Shown: positions 20,801-32,265 of the stretch, piece after piece
Numbering within the stretch: the stretch's first letter is position 1
How the letters are laid out: each line of letters starts with the position of its first letter
From: Colius striatus
Lineage: Eukaryota > Chordata > Aves > Coliiformes > Coliidae
Length of the DNA: 64,000 nt
NCBI RefSeq assembly: GCF_028858725.1
Contig: NC_084762.1
Coordinates: forward strand, 2,923,374 to 2,987,373
Direction: 5' to 3'
The notes under the pieces: model-generated
What the model was told of the DNA's origin: nothing
Seen by the model: only the letters and a program-made list of their open reading frames with translations
Database searches by the model: none
Translations under genes and position numbers: made by a program

Positions 20801-22094
20801 GAAAAACAAAATACAGCCATCTCCTCTTCAGCATATGAAATTCAAAAACTCAGTCACAGTGGTTGCCTTCAGCAGCTTCACTGAAACCAGTTTCAATCAC
20901 CTCCTTAAATCCAAGCAGTAAGACTTTACAAGTAACTTCACGGCTTCAGAAGAGTGAACTATGCTGTTTGTAGTACAGAAATGGTACACAAGTGCGAGTA
21001 ATCTTACAGTTCAGCAGCAAAGAGAGCTACAAATCTGCATGTAAAATGGTTTCCATTAAGCTAGTGAACAAACTGATGATTTGGTTAATTCTGACAAAGT
21101 GAGTGCCTTGCCACAGCCTCACGGATCCCAGCGGACCAAATGTGAAACCAGCATTACATTGTGATTTATTGCCCTGCTTATTCTAGAATGTCAGAAAGAT
21201 TATTTGCAGAGAAAGCTTGCTAAAGCTCATTAAAAATACGTATTTCAGTGTTAGGAAAGCTAAGCTGACATCCAGGGTGTGGGAAGCCCTGTCTCCAGAG
21301 AGGAGGATTGTGCAGGAGGCTCTAACAAGCCCAAGCTGGACTCTCAAGACATTTTCTTTTGACCCTTTGGTCTTTTCCTTAGAGGAGATATGGATTAGCT
21401 CCTTGCTGCCTCACAGCTAGGTGCTTCTTTTGATGCTCTGCAACGCAGGGTATTTAAACCCTGAACCTTGCACTGCACACCGGTAGGAGAACTTCAAGCT
21501 GGGACTTGCCAAATCAACGCACCTGGATGGGTGGGACACTAAGCTGAGCTCTTGCTCCTCTAGATAGATCAACCCGAGACACAGTTGTGCCTGAGAATGG
21601 AAAGTGCAATGAGGTATGTGGCTCCCACAGCTGAATGAGGAAGGAAAAGCTAAGGAATAAATTAAGATGAGGAGAAATATGATAGATTTCAAAGTGCTTA
21701 TTGAATAACTTAATGGGAACAGAAAAAATGGTGTTCATTGATTATTTAGCTATTATTTAGTATTATGTAGTTATTACTTAGCCCATGTAACATCCAAATA
21801 TTTCTAGCAGGTTGTTTTTTTACCTTATTTCAAACAAAATCCCAGATGCTGATACTGGATACAATAACAAGCAGTTTCATATCACACAGGGCCTGGCTGT
21901 GGACACACTGCAGATGAGGGCTGCCCCCGGAGTAGGGGTCAGAATGGCAGATCCCCAGTGGCTGTTTCATTGAAATAGTTCCATTTTACTACTGACCATC
22001 ATATGGGAATAGAGTCTTTGTCTATGGCTCTGCTGTCACTCCAGCTTGGGTCAAGAAGGTACTTTGACACACATTTTTCAGCTGTTTCTATTTT
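20801..22094. other. Intergenic; regulatory candidate at 20990-21235
   Basis: The segment 20990-21235 is repeat-free with GATTTGGTTAATTCTGAC, CAGCATTACATTG and GATTTATTGCC words, typical of non-coding conserved texture. The remainder is unremarkable, with ATTATTTAG-type repeats near 21741-21770. Confidence 0.4.
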
Positions 22095-22745
22095 ACAGAA
22101 TCACACAATCATTTCAGTTGGGAAAGGCTTTGAAACATTGAGTCCCAGCCCTCCCCTCACTCTGCCAAGTCCACCACTAACCCATGGCTTTGCAGTATCT
22201 GCAGGGATGGTGACTCTATCACCTCCCTGGGCAGGCTGGCACAGGGGCTGACGACCCTCTCAGGGAAAAAGCTCTTCCTTAGCTCCAATCTAAACCTCCT
22301 GAGTCTATTTCCTATTGTACTGTCACTTGTTACTTGGGAGAAGAGATCAATCCTCTCCAGCCACAGCCTCCTGTCAGGGAGTGTCAGAGAGTGCTGCTGT
22401 CTCCCCTCAGCCTCCTCCAGGCTCAACACCCCCATCCCCTCAGCCCCTCCCCAGCATCCTTGTGCTCCAGCCCCTTCCCCAGCTCTGTGCCCAGCTCTGG
22501 CCACGCTGCAGCCCCTCAGTGTCCCTGTGGCACTGAGTGAGGGTCTCAACACTGAGCACAGCCCTGGAGCTGCAGCCTCCCCAGGTCTCAGCACATGGGG
22601 ACAATCCCTGCCCTGCCCCTGTTGCCACAAGCCAGGATGCCACTGGCCTTCTTGGCCAACTGTTGACCAACACCCCCAGGTCCTTTTCCGACAGGCAGCT
22701 TTCCAGCTCCCATGCCTCAGTCTGTGGCACTGCCTGGGATTGTGC
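22095..22745 (-). mobile_element. CR1 retroposon, about 650 bp
   Basis: A well-preserved reverse CR1: 'ccatggctttgcagtatctgc', 'ggtgactctatcacctccctgg', 'cctcagcctcctccaggctcaa', 'ccaggatgccactggccttctt', ending in 'acacccccaggtccttttccg' from the end of the ORF2 region. It explains the long GC-rich ORFs on both strands here, which are not genes. Confidence 0.95.
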
Positions 22746-25319
22746 TGCTGATGTTCACATCACAGAATGCACACTGGCTTCCTTTTGGGTTACCCTGACC
22801 TGGAAGATGTCCTCCAAAAGCACACTGTAACACCCATCTTCTCCTATGGGGCAAGAAAAGCCAATATAAAGGGCCAATATCAGGTGCTTGGAGTTAACTG
22901 TTCCCCTCTATCCCTCAGCTGCTAGTGGGCTGCATCATACGCTGATGCCCCGGAGCCTTTGCCTGTCACAGCCTGTATTTCATTTACTGCCCTTTATACA
23001 CCTAGCAAGGTCCATCCTGAGGATAATAGGGTTTTCTTACAAGCCTCTTCCAGACTCCCACTGCCCCACTGATTAGGAACACTCCACGATCATTTCAGGA
23101 GCCTGCTTCCTCAGGGATAGATTTTGAAACTCGGTGCAGAGCGTGTACAAAATTAAGTCAATACCTCTGTTTCTTCCCATTTTTAAGTGAGTGAAAATAG
23201 AAGTCTGGAATGACTCTAAAAGAAAACCACTAGTAATAGCCATGACCACCCAGGAGTGGGAAGGGAGGGGGTGGGGTGTGAGTGCAGGGAGGCTGTTTTA
23301 AATCTGGAACTGATTGCATTCACTTTAGCACTTCCTTGCATGTTTGCCTCCACTTGCAATTTTTAATTCCAATCTTTATTTTTAGCTGGGTGTGTTTTAA
23401 TGGTTTGAATGAACACAGGGATTCGTTGTCTCACGGCAAGCGACGGCGATGCTGGCAACACGGCGTCTGGTGGGAGCACGGTGATTTTCAATGAGATTGT
23501 TGCCTATCAGACACACAGAAACACACAACTACGTAAGCACTGATGGGAGCTTGGGGTTCTGGATAGAGGCACGAAGGATGAGGGTCCTGAAAGTTGGGGG
23601 TGAATTGCAGGTTTGTGGGTGGGCTGGAGCAGATTGATGGCTTTTTATCAGCAGACTACTGCATTTGGCCAATACACTCGGTTGCACTCCCTCAGTTTTG
23701 TCCTTTTATAGAGGTTCCCTTACTCCATGTCATATTTTTTTGGCTTTTCGTTTCTCTCCAGGATTGTTTCCTCATTCATCCCTGGCACTACTGCAGTCTT
23801 TTTCTCAGCAAACTGAAATACCAACTGAAGCACAAACAAAAGCTGAAAAAACACCAGGGGCCCCCAATTGGATAATCTCATAGATTATTGTATGATTAAT
23901 TACCCTACATTTATCAAATGCCACATCCAAATAAGGTCAAACATCTAATCTTTCCCAAGATGTGCAACCACCCCTTTTCCACAAGCCTTGGTTTCTAGAA
24001 CAGAAAGTTTAAATTGACTTCCATTAATAAGGAGAGGAAAAAAAGAAGCAACACTGATACATTCTGAGCTATGCACTCAACATGTCAGGGACATCCTTAG
24101 TGACCGACACCAATGATGTGCCACAGACAACACGATGTCTCTTTTGTGCCTGTCCTTTACTGACGTTCCTGTCTCATCCTATTCACCCACCCTGTGCAGT
24201 GATCCTCTCACTCTTTGCAACAAAATGTTTCCAGGTTACTACTAGTGCTTTATGCACATATCCATTTTGTCCTGGTTTTCCACAGTTGGTTTTACTTGTA
24301 CTTTAATCACCTGAATGAAAAAGGTTGTTCATAGCATAATAATCACCACGGCAACATTTATCTCTATCTCTGTACCTGGTTGACTATCATCTTTTTTAAT
24401 AGGTTATAAGCCCTAAGTCCCAGAAGGAGACTCACAAATTCACTTCATTTCCCTAATTTTACATTTAGGTCTCCACATCAGCTATAAATGTGTAAAAACC
24501 ACATGGAGGTAGTTCCTATTTACTACATAGCTGAGGAGGCACACGGCTCTGGTTTCTTTCTTTCACCATATGGCTGAAGTAACTCGCACACAAGCAATTT
24601 GTTCTGATTCAGCTGTTTCAGCAGGAAGGATTTGCAGAAGCAGGGTTGGGAAACACACAGGATTCTCTTTCACTTCTGTGACAAGAGTTATATTTTTAAT
24701 TAGCCCCCGTTAGCCTTCTGAGGGCAGCTTGTAAAAGTTTAATCCTCTGTCATCTCAAGCTGGAGACCCACTTGGTAAGGCTGGTTTTTATGTGTACTTA
24801 GGGATCAGTTCTGAAAGCACTTTCAGGTTTTGAGAAAAGTCAGTTCCTTGGCAAATTCTGTTCAAGAAAAGTAAGGGGTTTGGAGTTTCTTTTCTCCCAG
24901 TAGGCTTGACTTACATGAAGCTTATTGAAGATAAAGGGAAGCAAGGGGATGGGATGTTCAATATGCTACTTTGCCAAAATCTTAAGAGAGCCAGCTGCTG
25001 GGAAGATCTTATCCAATTTGTGTATATTATTGTAAACACCTGAAGGCCCAAAGTTTGTACATTGGGAAGGAATAAAACTAATAATGGACAGAAAAAAACC
25101 TATAAATGATGTCTTCCCTTGGTTACACAACAGCGCCATTAAAACCAAAGCAACTGGAGTTACTGAACTCTGACAGGTAAAAAGGAAAAAGCAAAAAGAG
25201 AAAAGGCCCATTTGAAAGAAATATTACTTGAGTAATAAAATAGTATTTAAGTATATGCATTGGCTAAAAACTATAACCAATACAAGAAAGAGAGAGAAAC
25301 CACAGAGCATAGACCAGCC
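22746..25319. other. Intergenic; weak candidates at 23380-23520 and 24300-24400
   Basis: Mostly plain. 23420-23480 is unusually CpG-rich for the desert (acggcaagcgacggcgatg). 24300-24400 has AGCATAATAATCACCACGGC and other clean AT words. No protein-like frames. Confidence 0.4.
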
Positions 25320-25650
25320 TTATTTATTTACAGCGGCGCACTGAGATTTTAAACCGACACCAGCTGAATGAACACGGTGTTGCACATGTTTAAGAAAGGG
25401 GAACACAACACCCAGAGCACTTGTAAAACATTGTGAGCCTGTTATTTAAAGTAGAACGTGGGATATATCTGGTGATGCCTTAAAAATGCAGCTCTGCTAC
25501 AGCATCCTGTCAGCAGTACTACGGTGAAGAGCTGGCGAGACAGTGTCCCCTTTTAATGTCATTGGCCCTACAGCTTTCAGTTTAATATTTAAGCTGTTTC
25601 TAATTGTGTTCAGCTAAAACTTGGCACCCAGCTGATGGGTTTGGATGCAA
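25320..25650. promoter_or_regulatory. Candidate enhancer block
   Basis: Repeat-free sequence with retained CpGs at its left edge and clean words such as CCTTTTAATGTCATTGGCCC, TTTAATATTTAAGC and a CAGCTG E-box pair. The texture resembles a vertebrate conserved non-coding element; function is inference. Confidence 0.3.
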
Positions 25651-26081
25651 TTTTCATTTCAGTAAAAAAAGAAAAGGGGAGAAAAGAGTCGAAATTCTAA
25701 CCTGTCCTGCTCCTGGAGTTATTAAATAACAAGCACGGTAAAAAAATTCAGCGTTTCAGCCACTTTCCCCACATTTGTCCAAGTGTGATTTCTTTCCTTG
25801 AACATAATGCAATGTAATGCAGTGCACACACAGATACACAGCCAAGAACTAATCAAAGCACTCAACTTTGAACCTTCTGCAACAGACTCTGGGAAAACCA
25901 AATTAGGATCTCGTTCGTGGGGGGGAGATGTGGGTGTTAATGGCTAGAAAAGGAGCTCGGCACGCATTTCAGGACATTCCTTCAGCCTTCATCAACACCA
26001 GAAAACTAAGTGAAAAGTCAGTCTTGGGATCCAACTCTAATGTGGGTTGTAGGAGAGCTCCCAAAGTGTCGTCAGTGGATT
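25651..26081. other. Intergenic, no recognised feature
   Basis: Unique spacer with a G run near 25920. Nothing distinctive. Confidence 0.5.
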
Positions 26082-26580
26082 GGTGAGGTCTCATCTGGAG
26101 CCAGTTCTGGGCTCCCCAGCTCAAAAGAGACAGGGAACTTCTAGAGAGTCCAGGGGAATGCTACCAAGTTGATGAGGCGACTGGAGCATCTCTCTGATGA
26201 GGAAAGGCTGTGGGACCTGGGGCTGTTAAGCCTGGAGAAGGCTGAGAAGGACCCTCATCAACACTTACAAGTACTTAAAGAGTGAATGTCAGGAGGATGG
26301 AGTGACACTTTATTTTGCGGTGGCCAGTGACAGGATAAGGGATAATGGGCACAAGCTGGAACACAATAAGTTCCACTGAACTGCAAGGAACCTTACTGTT
26401 GAGAGGAAGGAGTCCTGGATCGGGCCGCCCAGGGAAAGCATGGAGGCTCCTTCTCAGGAGGATTCCAAACCCACCTGGACACGCTCCTGTGCCCCCTGAG
26501 CGAGGGGAACCTGCTTTAACAGGGGTGTTGGACTGGGTGAGATCTAGAGGTCCCTTTCAACCTCCAACATGCTATGATAT
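26082..26580 (+). mobile_element. CR1 retroposon fragment, about 500 bp
   Basis: Landmarks in order: 'ggtgaggtctcatctggag', 'gagcatctctctgatgagg', 'ctgttaagcctggagaagg', 'cacctggacacgctcctgtg', 'gtgagatctagaggtccc'. It is 5'-truncated and moderately diverged. Confidence 0.95.
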
Positions 26581-28289
26581 GTCCCATCCTGTGTTTCACA
26601 CATCTCTGACTCCCAGGCACCATCACTAGAGCCAGCTGGCTTCCCTCCCTCTTTCCTCAGTGAAGGTTACCAGATGTACGCTCCAACCTTGCAGGGCTTT
26701 GGTGGAATAAAATGCCTCTGCCTATCCCCAAAGAGACAACAGGATTACGGGGGAAAAAAACTTGGGAGAAACTTTTTGTTTGTGACTGTTACAGCTGTAG
26801 CTGGGCTCACAGACCCGGGTGGGGAAGAGAAGGGCTTCCCTTCCTCCTGCCCTTTCACCTCCCATGGCTCTAATGGTTGGCAGAAACACATCTGACATCT
26901 ACAGCCAATCCTTTGCTGATTGAGAGACCCTTGTTGGAGGAACAGCAGAAGAGACTTCATTATCACAGTCAAGACACCACCAGTAACGCAGCAAATCCTT
27001 CAAGGCAGGAAAACCCACAGCCCTGGTTTCCTGGAGTTTGTCTAGACTTCATACTCCTTCCTGGCTTCTACCACAGATCCCAGAATAGCAAATTAAAGGA
27101 TATTCTTGAATATGAAGCCCATGAGGCCAGGGAGGCACAGCCTGTCATATGTAAAGGAGTTTAAAGGGGGAGGAGGAGGAGGAGGAGGGCACAGGCATCT
27201 CCCCACTAGACATCTGTGCTGATTTTGCTGATTGCAGGAATAGTGGCCTTTGGGGCATTTAATAAAAAAATTATTAAGAAAGAGACAGGGCTGCAGCTGT
27301 ATTACCCTTCCATTAACCAGCTACGCATGAGAACAGACATTTCTCCCCCTGAGGCAATATAGCGATGGACACAGAGTCTCTGCATGGGTGCTCTGCTCTT
27401 TGTGTTGCCTGAGAGAATTGCACCTTAAAGATACAGCACAGCTTTTACCATGTGTACTGCTTCATGGCAGTTTGTTTGGGTTTTGGTGCAAACTGCTGTG
27501 TTATAAAGGAACTCTGTGTGATGTCCACTTTAACACTGATGTAATTTAGCATGAGTAGAGTTACTTCAAGGAATAGCAGCTTGGTGTATAGTGCTTGCTT
27601 CCCTACTAAATCTCAGACCAAGACTTTCTGAGGGCTTTACTTACAACGAGACTTACTGAAGCGCAGTCTACAGCAGGAGCTCTGAGAGCAAATTTAATCC
27701 TGGCCTGAGCAAGTACAACACGTCTACTGAGATGAGTGGAAGCTGATCTGTCCTAGGCAAAAGGTAATGCAATACAAATTCTTTCAGTAAGTGACTGGCA
27801 AATTGATTGATGGCCATTTCAGTTGGAGCTGCTGTAGCTTTAGGTATCATTTCAGCAGGCAGACACACGGTCAAGTGTTTCAAGAGCAGGCCTGATGTTC
27901 CCCCAAGCAAATTTCAAAGTCCCAGGTGCTGGTGGGACTCTTGACTCTGAACTTTAATCAGTTCCTCTGTTTGCCAGCTGTAACTCTGAAGTTGTCCCCT
28001 TCCATTTCTGGTCCATAAGCGACCAAACATTCCTGGTGGATTCAGCTGGGAGCTACCGAGAGCCGTGCAAATCAGTCTGGGTAGTTAGATGCCTCAATGA
28101 CAACTCAGAAATGTGCTCTAGCCTGTTAGGACTTCTCTTTCAGGGGTGTTCACCCCATTACTTTCTCCCTCCTGCAGAGAGGGGGAGTTAATCTAAATCC
28201 ACCAGGTTTTCTTGTAGAAACGTGGTTTTCCAAGCAACGCTTTTAAACCAGGTCACCTGACTACGGTTATTAACGGCAACTGCTGTCAC
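26581..28289. other. Intergenic with short GGA repeat
   Basis: Unique DNA. A (GGA)n tract lies at about 27170-27188. No recognisable coding frame or repeat family. Confidence 0.5.
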
Positions 28290-28760
28290 CAGCTGTACCT
28301 GGCCATATCGACGATTTCACGATGGAAGGAAAGCTGCTCAATAAACGGCAACTTCTGTTTCGTAAAGGAGGAAGGGAAAAAGAGACCGCCAAAGACCCAC
28401 AACGCTCCCCATGACACTGCCGTACGTCACCCCAAAATCACTCACAGGTGCACGCGGGTCTCGCCGCTCCTTCTAGCCCAATTTTTGCATGCGAGGTCAT
28501 CCTCCTGGTGCTACCTTAGAAACTGGCCTTATTCTATAGAGGACATTGAATGATAACACTGCGAGTCAGCTGACTGCTGTGTCACAGAGCTGCTGCTTTC
28601 TACATTATCGCAACTGCCAGAGCTCTTACTGCTGCAGTTTTCTAGTCGCAGTGCGGCAAAGCAGACGCATAGAACCAGGCACAAAGCAGCATAGATTTTT
28701 TTCATTCTTGCCTTTTTCATACTACGAGGGAGATTTTCCTGGTGTTAGCGTAGGAACAGA
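28290..28760. promoter_or_regulatory. CpG-retaining block with perfect 12-bp palindrome
   Basis: This stretch keeps many CpGs (28300-28480 and 28550-28670) in an otherwise CpG-poor desert. It contains AGTCAGCTGACT (28564-28575), a perfect palindrome built from two overlapping MAF-type half sites. It could be an unmethylated regulatory element or a small promoter. The 63-codon minus-strand ORF lies inside it. Confidence 0.3.
28529..28720 (-). CDS. Unrecognised 63-codon ORF with signal-peptide-like start
   Basis: I do not recognise this product. The peptide starts MKKARMKKIYAALCLVLCVC: a basic stretch, then a hydrophobic core of about 14 residues, then small residues, as in a secretory signal. 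A Ser/Cys-rich tail of about 35 residues follows. The ATG has A at -3. There is no visible splice or promoter context and the ORF is short enough to be chance. If real, it would be a small secreted or membrane-anchored peptide or the first exon of one. Confidence 0.12.
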   Translation of the reverse strand: MKKARMKKIYAALCLVLCVCFAALRLENCSSKSSGSCDNVESSSSVTQQSADSQCYHSMSSIE

Positions 28761-29869
28761 CACGCAGCCTGGATGTGTTGGCTTCAGCCTGGCAGCGTTT
28801 TCAGCTGAGCAGGGACTGCTTGGAGCTCTGTACCCAAACTGCTTCTTGAGGAAGAACGCCTGGTTTCCCACTTTTTGGGTACTAAGAGGGTTGTGGTTTT
28901 TTTTTTGGTCACGCTACGGTGATACACCTGCAGGAATAGGACAAAGGAGATGGTCCTTGCCACTGTTTGTCTGACTGGGGCCTTTGCAGGCACCTCGGTG
29001 CCGAAGCCGCGCCAGCGTCCCGGGGTCACGTAGATGGGTAATGCAGATTGCCGCAATTTCTTACCTCAGTTAAGAGCAAAAGCTCAAACAAGAAACCAGA
29101 CTCTCTGACCTAATTCAGTCCCAGTCCTTCTGGATACAGGGCAGCAGTCGACTAGCAATGACACAACCAGCCATCAAGTGGAGATTCTCTGGGATTGCAA
29201 TCTGTATCAGTTGGAGTCTGAGAGAATGAAACCCTTTCGGTTATCCAGTCGCTTCTCCTTCTTCTAATACTACAATTACTACAACTACTTCTGTTTTTCC
29301 TTGCCTGTAAGAAGCTATTAATTGTGCTTGGTCTCTGAGCCTATATTGGCGTGGATTAGCCTGTCTGTAAACCAGCCCTTATCTGCTCCTGCTGGAAATC
29401 AGGGCACGAAGTCAGCCTGCTTTAACAGTTGTTTCTTTCTGCGTGATGCTATGCAACTAGAATGGGTTACACTGACAACAAAGGAACAAGCACAAAGCAC
29501 CACTTTCTTTGCTGGACTGTTACAGGAACATAACTCTTCTTCAATATGACTCCCTGGTCTCTCCTCTTCGCGGTTTGGTGGGGTGTTTCTTTTTCTTTCT
29601 TGGTGGGGTTTGTGTTTTTAATTCATCTAATCGAAGAGCCTCACAGACACCATCGTGGATGTGGCTTTTAATGATTTGGAAAAGACAGCCTGTGGAGACT
29701 GCGATTTGAGGCAGCAACACATTTAGGTTATTGCCAATTTGAAATACTTGGTTTGTGAAGCACAGCCCTAAGGGATGAGCTCAGTAACTGAGAAAGAGAT
29801 TGTAGATAAAGAAATAAAAATGACAAGCGTAATGGAGGCTTCTGCAAAAAGAGACTGTCAGGGAATCAG
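28761..29869. other. Intergenic, no recognised feature
   Basis: Unique sequence with a T/G-rich patch at 29577-29622. No repeat family was recognised. Confidence 0.45.
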
Positions 29870-30360
29870 TTCATGGATGGCAATTTCACCAGTCTGAATC
29901 TGAATAATTCATAGATTGAAATTACCCTGCTTTCACCTTTCCATTTAAATCGGCATGATCTGAATCTCTAATAAATTTTCAAGATAAAGTAAAATGCCAA
30001 TTTGAATCTGAAGAGCTTTTAAAACCAGATGCTACACCCTGAATCTTTCGATACCTTTCACAATCATCCTGTGAGAACCGCACTTCATCACGAAGCACCA
30101 TTACCAGTGAAAATTACTGTGATTACAATAGCAACAATAGAATACCATCAAATGATCTCTAATTTACCTAATTTACCAAGGCTGACTGTGTGCCCATTGT
30201 GTTTCACTACGTCTGGCATTGGATCAATATCACAGTGGAACAAAAATGCCCGACTGTGTGCTTCCTTTTTGGTACCTTTAACTTTGACAGCACAGGGAGG
30301 AAAAAACCAAATATCTACTGTTAAGTGTTTTTACAGCCAACCTACGTGCCTGCTGTAGGA
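29870..30360. promoter_or_regulatory. Candidate enhancer block with Sox-like core
   Basis: Repeat-free AT-rich sequence with GAATAATTCATAG, GCATGATCTGAATC, AACAATAG (30133-30140, Sox core AACAAT) and AAATTACTGTGATTACAATAG. The dense clean words resemble conserved non-coding DNA; this was not tested. Confidence 0.35.
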
Positions 30361-30615
30361 TCTGATTGATTCCCCATCGTTTCCTTTAGTCCTCGGGTAT
30401 CGGATAGCATCGTGTTACTAATTTGTTTATAACGTATACTCATGCACAAAGGCTGCAGCAAACTGCTGCTGCAGTGGCAGTGCTCTCGCAGGGGAAGCCA
30501 AAACCACTTCGGTGCCTTATGTGAATAATTACCGGGCTCTGAGTTAGAAACGCTTTTCCAGCATCACCGCCCTTGGTTGGTGCTACATGAAAAATAAATG
30601 TATGCAAAGGCTGTG
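30361..30615. promoter_or_regulatory. Candidate enhancer block, CpG-retaining
   Basis: Adjacent to the preceding block but with more CpGs (cctcgggtatcggatagcatcg; aattaccgggctc) and CTGCAG-rich sequence at 30451-30476. It may be the same element as 29870-30360. Confidence 0.3.
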
Positions 30616-31749
30616 GTCAAGAAAAACCATGGCGTGTCGTACTCACAAGATCTCTTTTCCCTCCCCCCCCCACCCCCTCCCCTTTATCCAGCAATTAGGA
30701 TGTGGTTGTGAGGGACAGGCTGTGAGCCCTTGTGTAGATGTGTGTATGCAGGTGGGCAGGCACGTACACAAATGTAAAGGCACGGGGCTTTGTGAGTATG
30801 TGCCGATCCCTGAGAGTAACAACTTCTGTTTGTTCCTGACGAGGCAGGCGCAGTGGGTTTTCTTTTTTTTTGCCACAATCTGCCGGGTTGTAACAAATAC
30901 CCTGGTTTGGAGGTGTAAATTTCCTATAGGATGACGCACGGCTTCTGGAACAGTAAGTACCGGTTATGCAAGACCTTGGTGTCTATAGCTACACGGCACG
31001 GTAGTATCTGAAGCAGAGTTTGAGTCCTGGTAGCAGAACTACACCGTGGAGAAGTGAGAAAGATGTACAGAAGGATAGAAACAGGCATTCTTCATGGAGA
31101 CGACTGTATCAGCTGTCTGTATGTGTGTGAGTTGTACACTTCAGGCTTGTTTTTTCGTTTTATAAGCAGATTGACTCTGCCTCCGGGGAATATTTTCTGA
31201 GGAAGGAAGGTAAGCAGTATTTCTTCTTATTTATATGGCTCTGTTGTGTTTCTTCTGGGGAAAATGCATGTTTATAGCACACAGTTAGATAATACAGCAT
31301 GATCTCATGACATCTAAGTGCTTCAGCATTTGTTCATGTCAAAACTGGACGAGAAAGCACGTTTAAAATGTGGCTTTTTAGTCAAAACACACTCGTAGAA
31401 ATGCTACACAGAAAAGAATTCAAACACTGGGTTTGTATTCGGCTTTGACTCTTTCATGTTATTAAATAAGAGCCTATTCTACCTAAGCAATAATGTTTCT
31501 GAAATCTTTGGGTTTTAGGTATTTTGTCTTCTGAAAACATGATTTGCTGTGCTTCTACATTTCCTGTATATGCAGAGTGGAGGCTGTTCTCTAGAGGTAG
31601 AGAGGCAGAAGGTTTTACAGCCTGAGCTGTGATAACAAAGGAATTTGAAAGGGCACAAAATATGATTATGCAAAGAAAAAAACTGGGGTTTTAGATTCCT
31701 CACTAATGTGATTTAGCAAAGTGGTTCTTTTTCTTAGACAACACACTCT
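30616..31749. other. Intergenic, C-run and unique DNA
   Basis: A C-rich tract sits at 30660-30680. The remainder is unremarkable unique sequence. Confidence 0.45.
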
Positions 31750-32265
31750 CAAGTTACTCCACTATCTGGAATTAATTAGCCCGTCCATGCAGTGCTATAT
31801 TTATATCCTTCTTTCCTCACACGGTATGCAAAACTTAACAAAGAAAAACCCTCGTGCAGAGCAAAGGCTGAAACTCTGGTGAAAGTGGGAAAAAACCCCT
31901 ACATCACGTTACCGTGGTAATCAAATCAAGAGATTCAGACCAAAGTTTGCTGAGGAGAGCTAGGTGTTCTGGTGTAACTGATTCACGAGGAGCAGCTCGT
32001 GGTTTTGTGTGTACAAACATAACAGATACTGGTACAACTACAGTACTGCGAGGATCATGCAAACAGGAATGTGAGTGTTTTGCAGAATGCCATGGGAATA
32101 CCTGCTAGCACTTACTCTTAATGATTATTTATCATTACTACCACTCTGTTCCGTTATTGTACCCCGTTCTGCAATCGTGGTCTGTTAACCATTTTGAGTC
32201 TATAGAGTATTTGCGATCACAATTTGCTTATCAGTGTCATCTGCTGTGACAGAGTGGCTGGTCCT
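31750..32265. promoter_or_regulatory. Candidate enhancer block with TTACC/GGTAA inverted repeat
   Basis: Contains GGAATTAATTAGCCCG near 31767, the inverted repeat TTACCGTGGTAA (31909-31920), AATGATTATTTATCATTACT near 32119 (a partial palindrome) and TTTGCGATCACAATTTGC near 32209. It has no repeats or coding character. Confidence 0.3.

Noticed and set aside
22157..22630. 157-codon minus-strand ORF
   Set aside because: It lies wholly inside a CR1 copy and is not a host gene.
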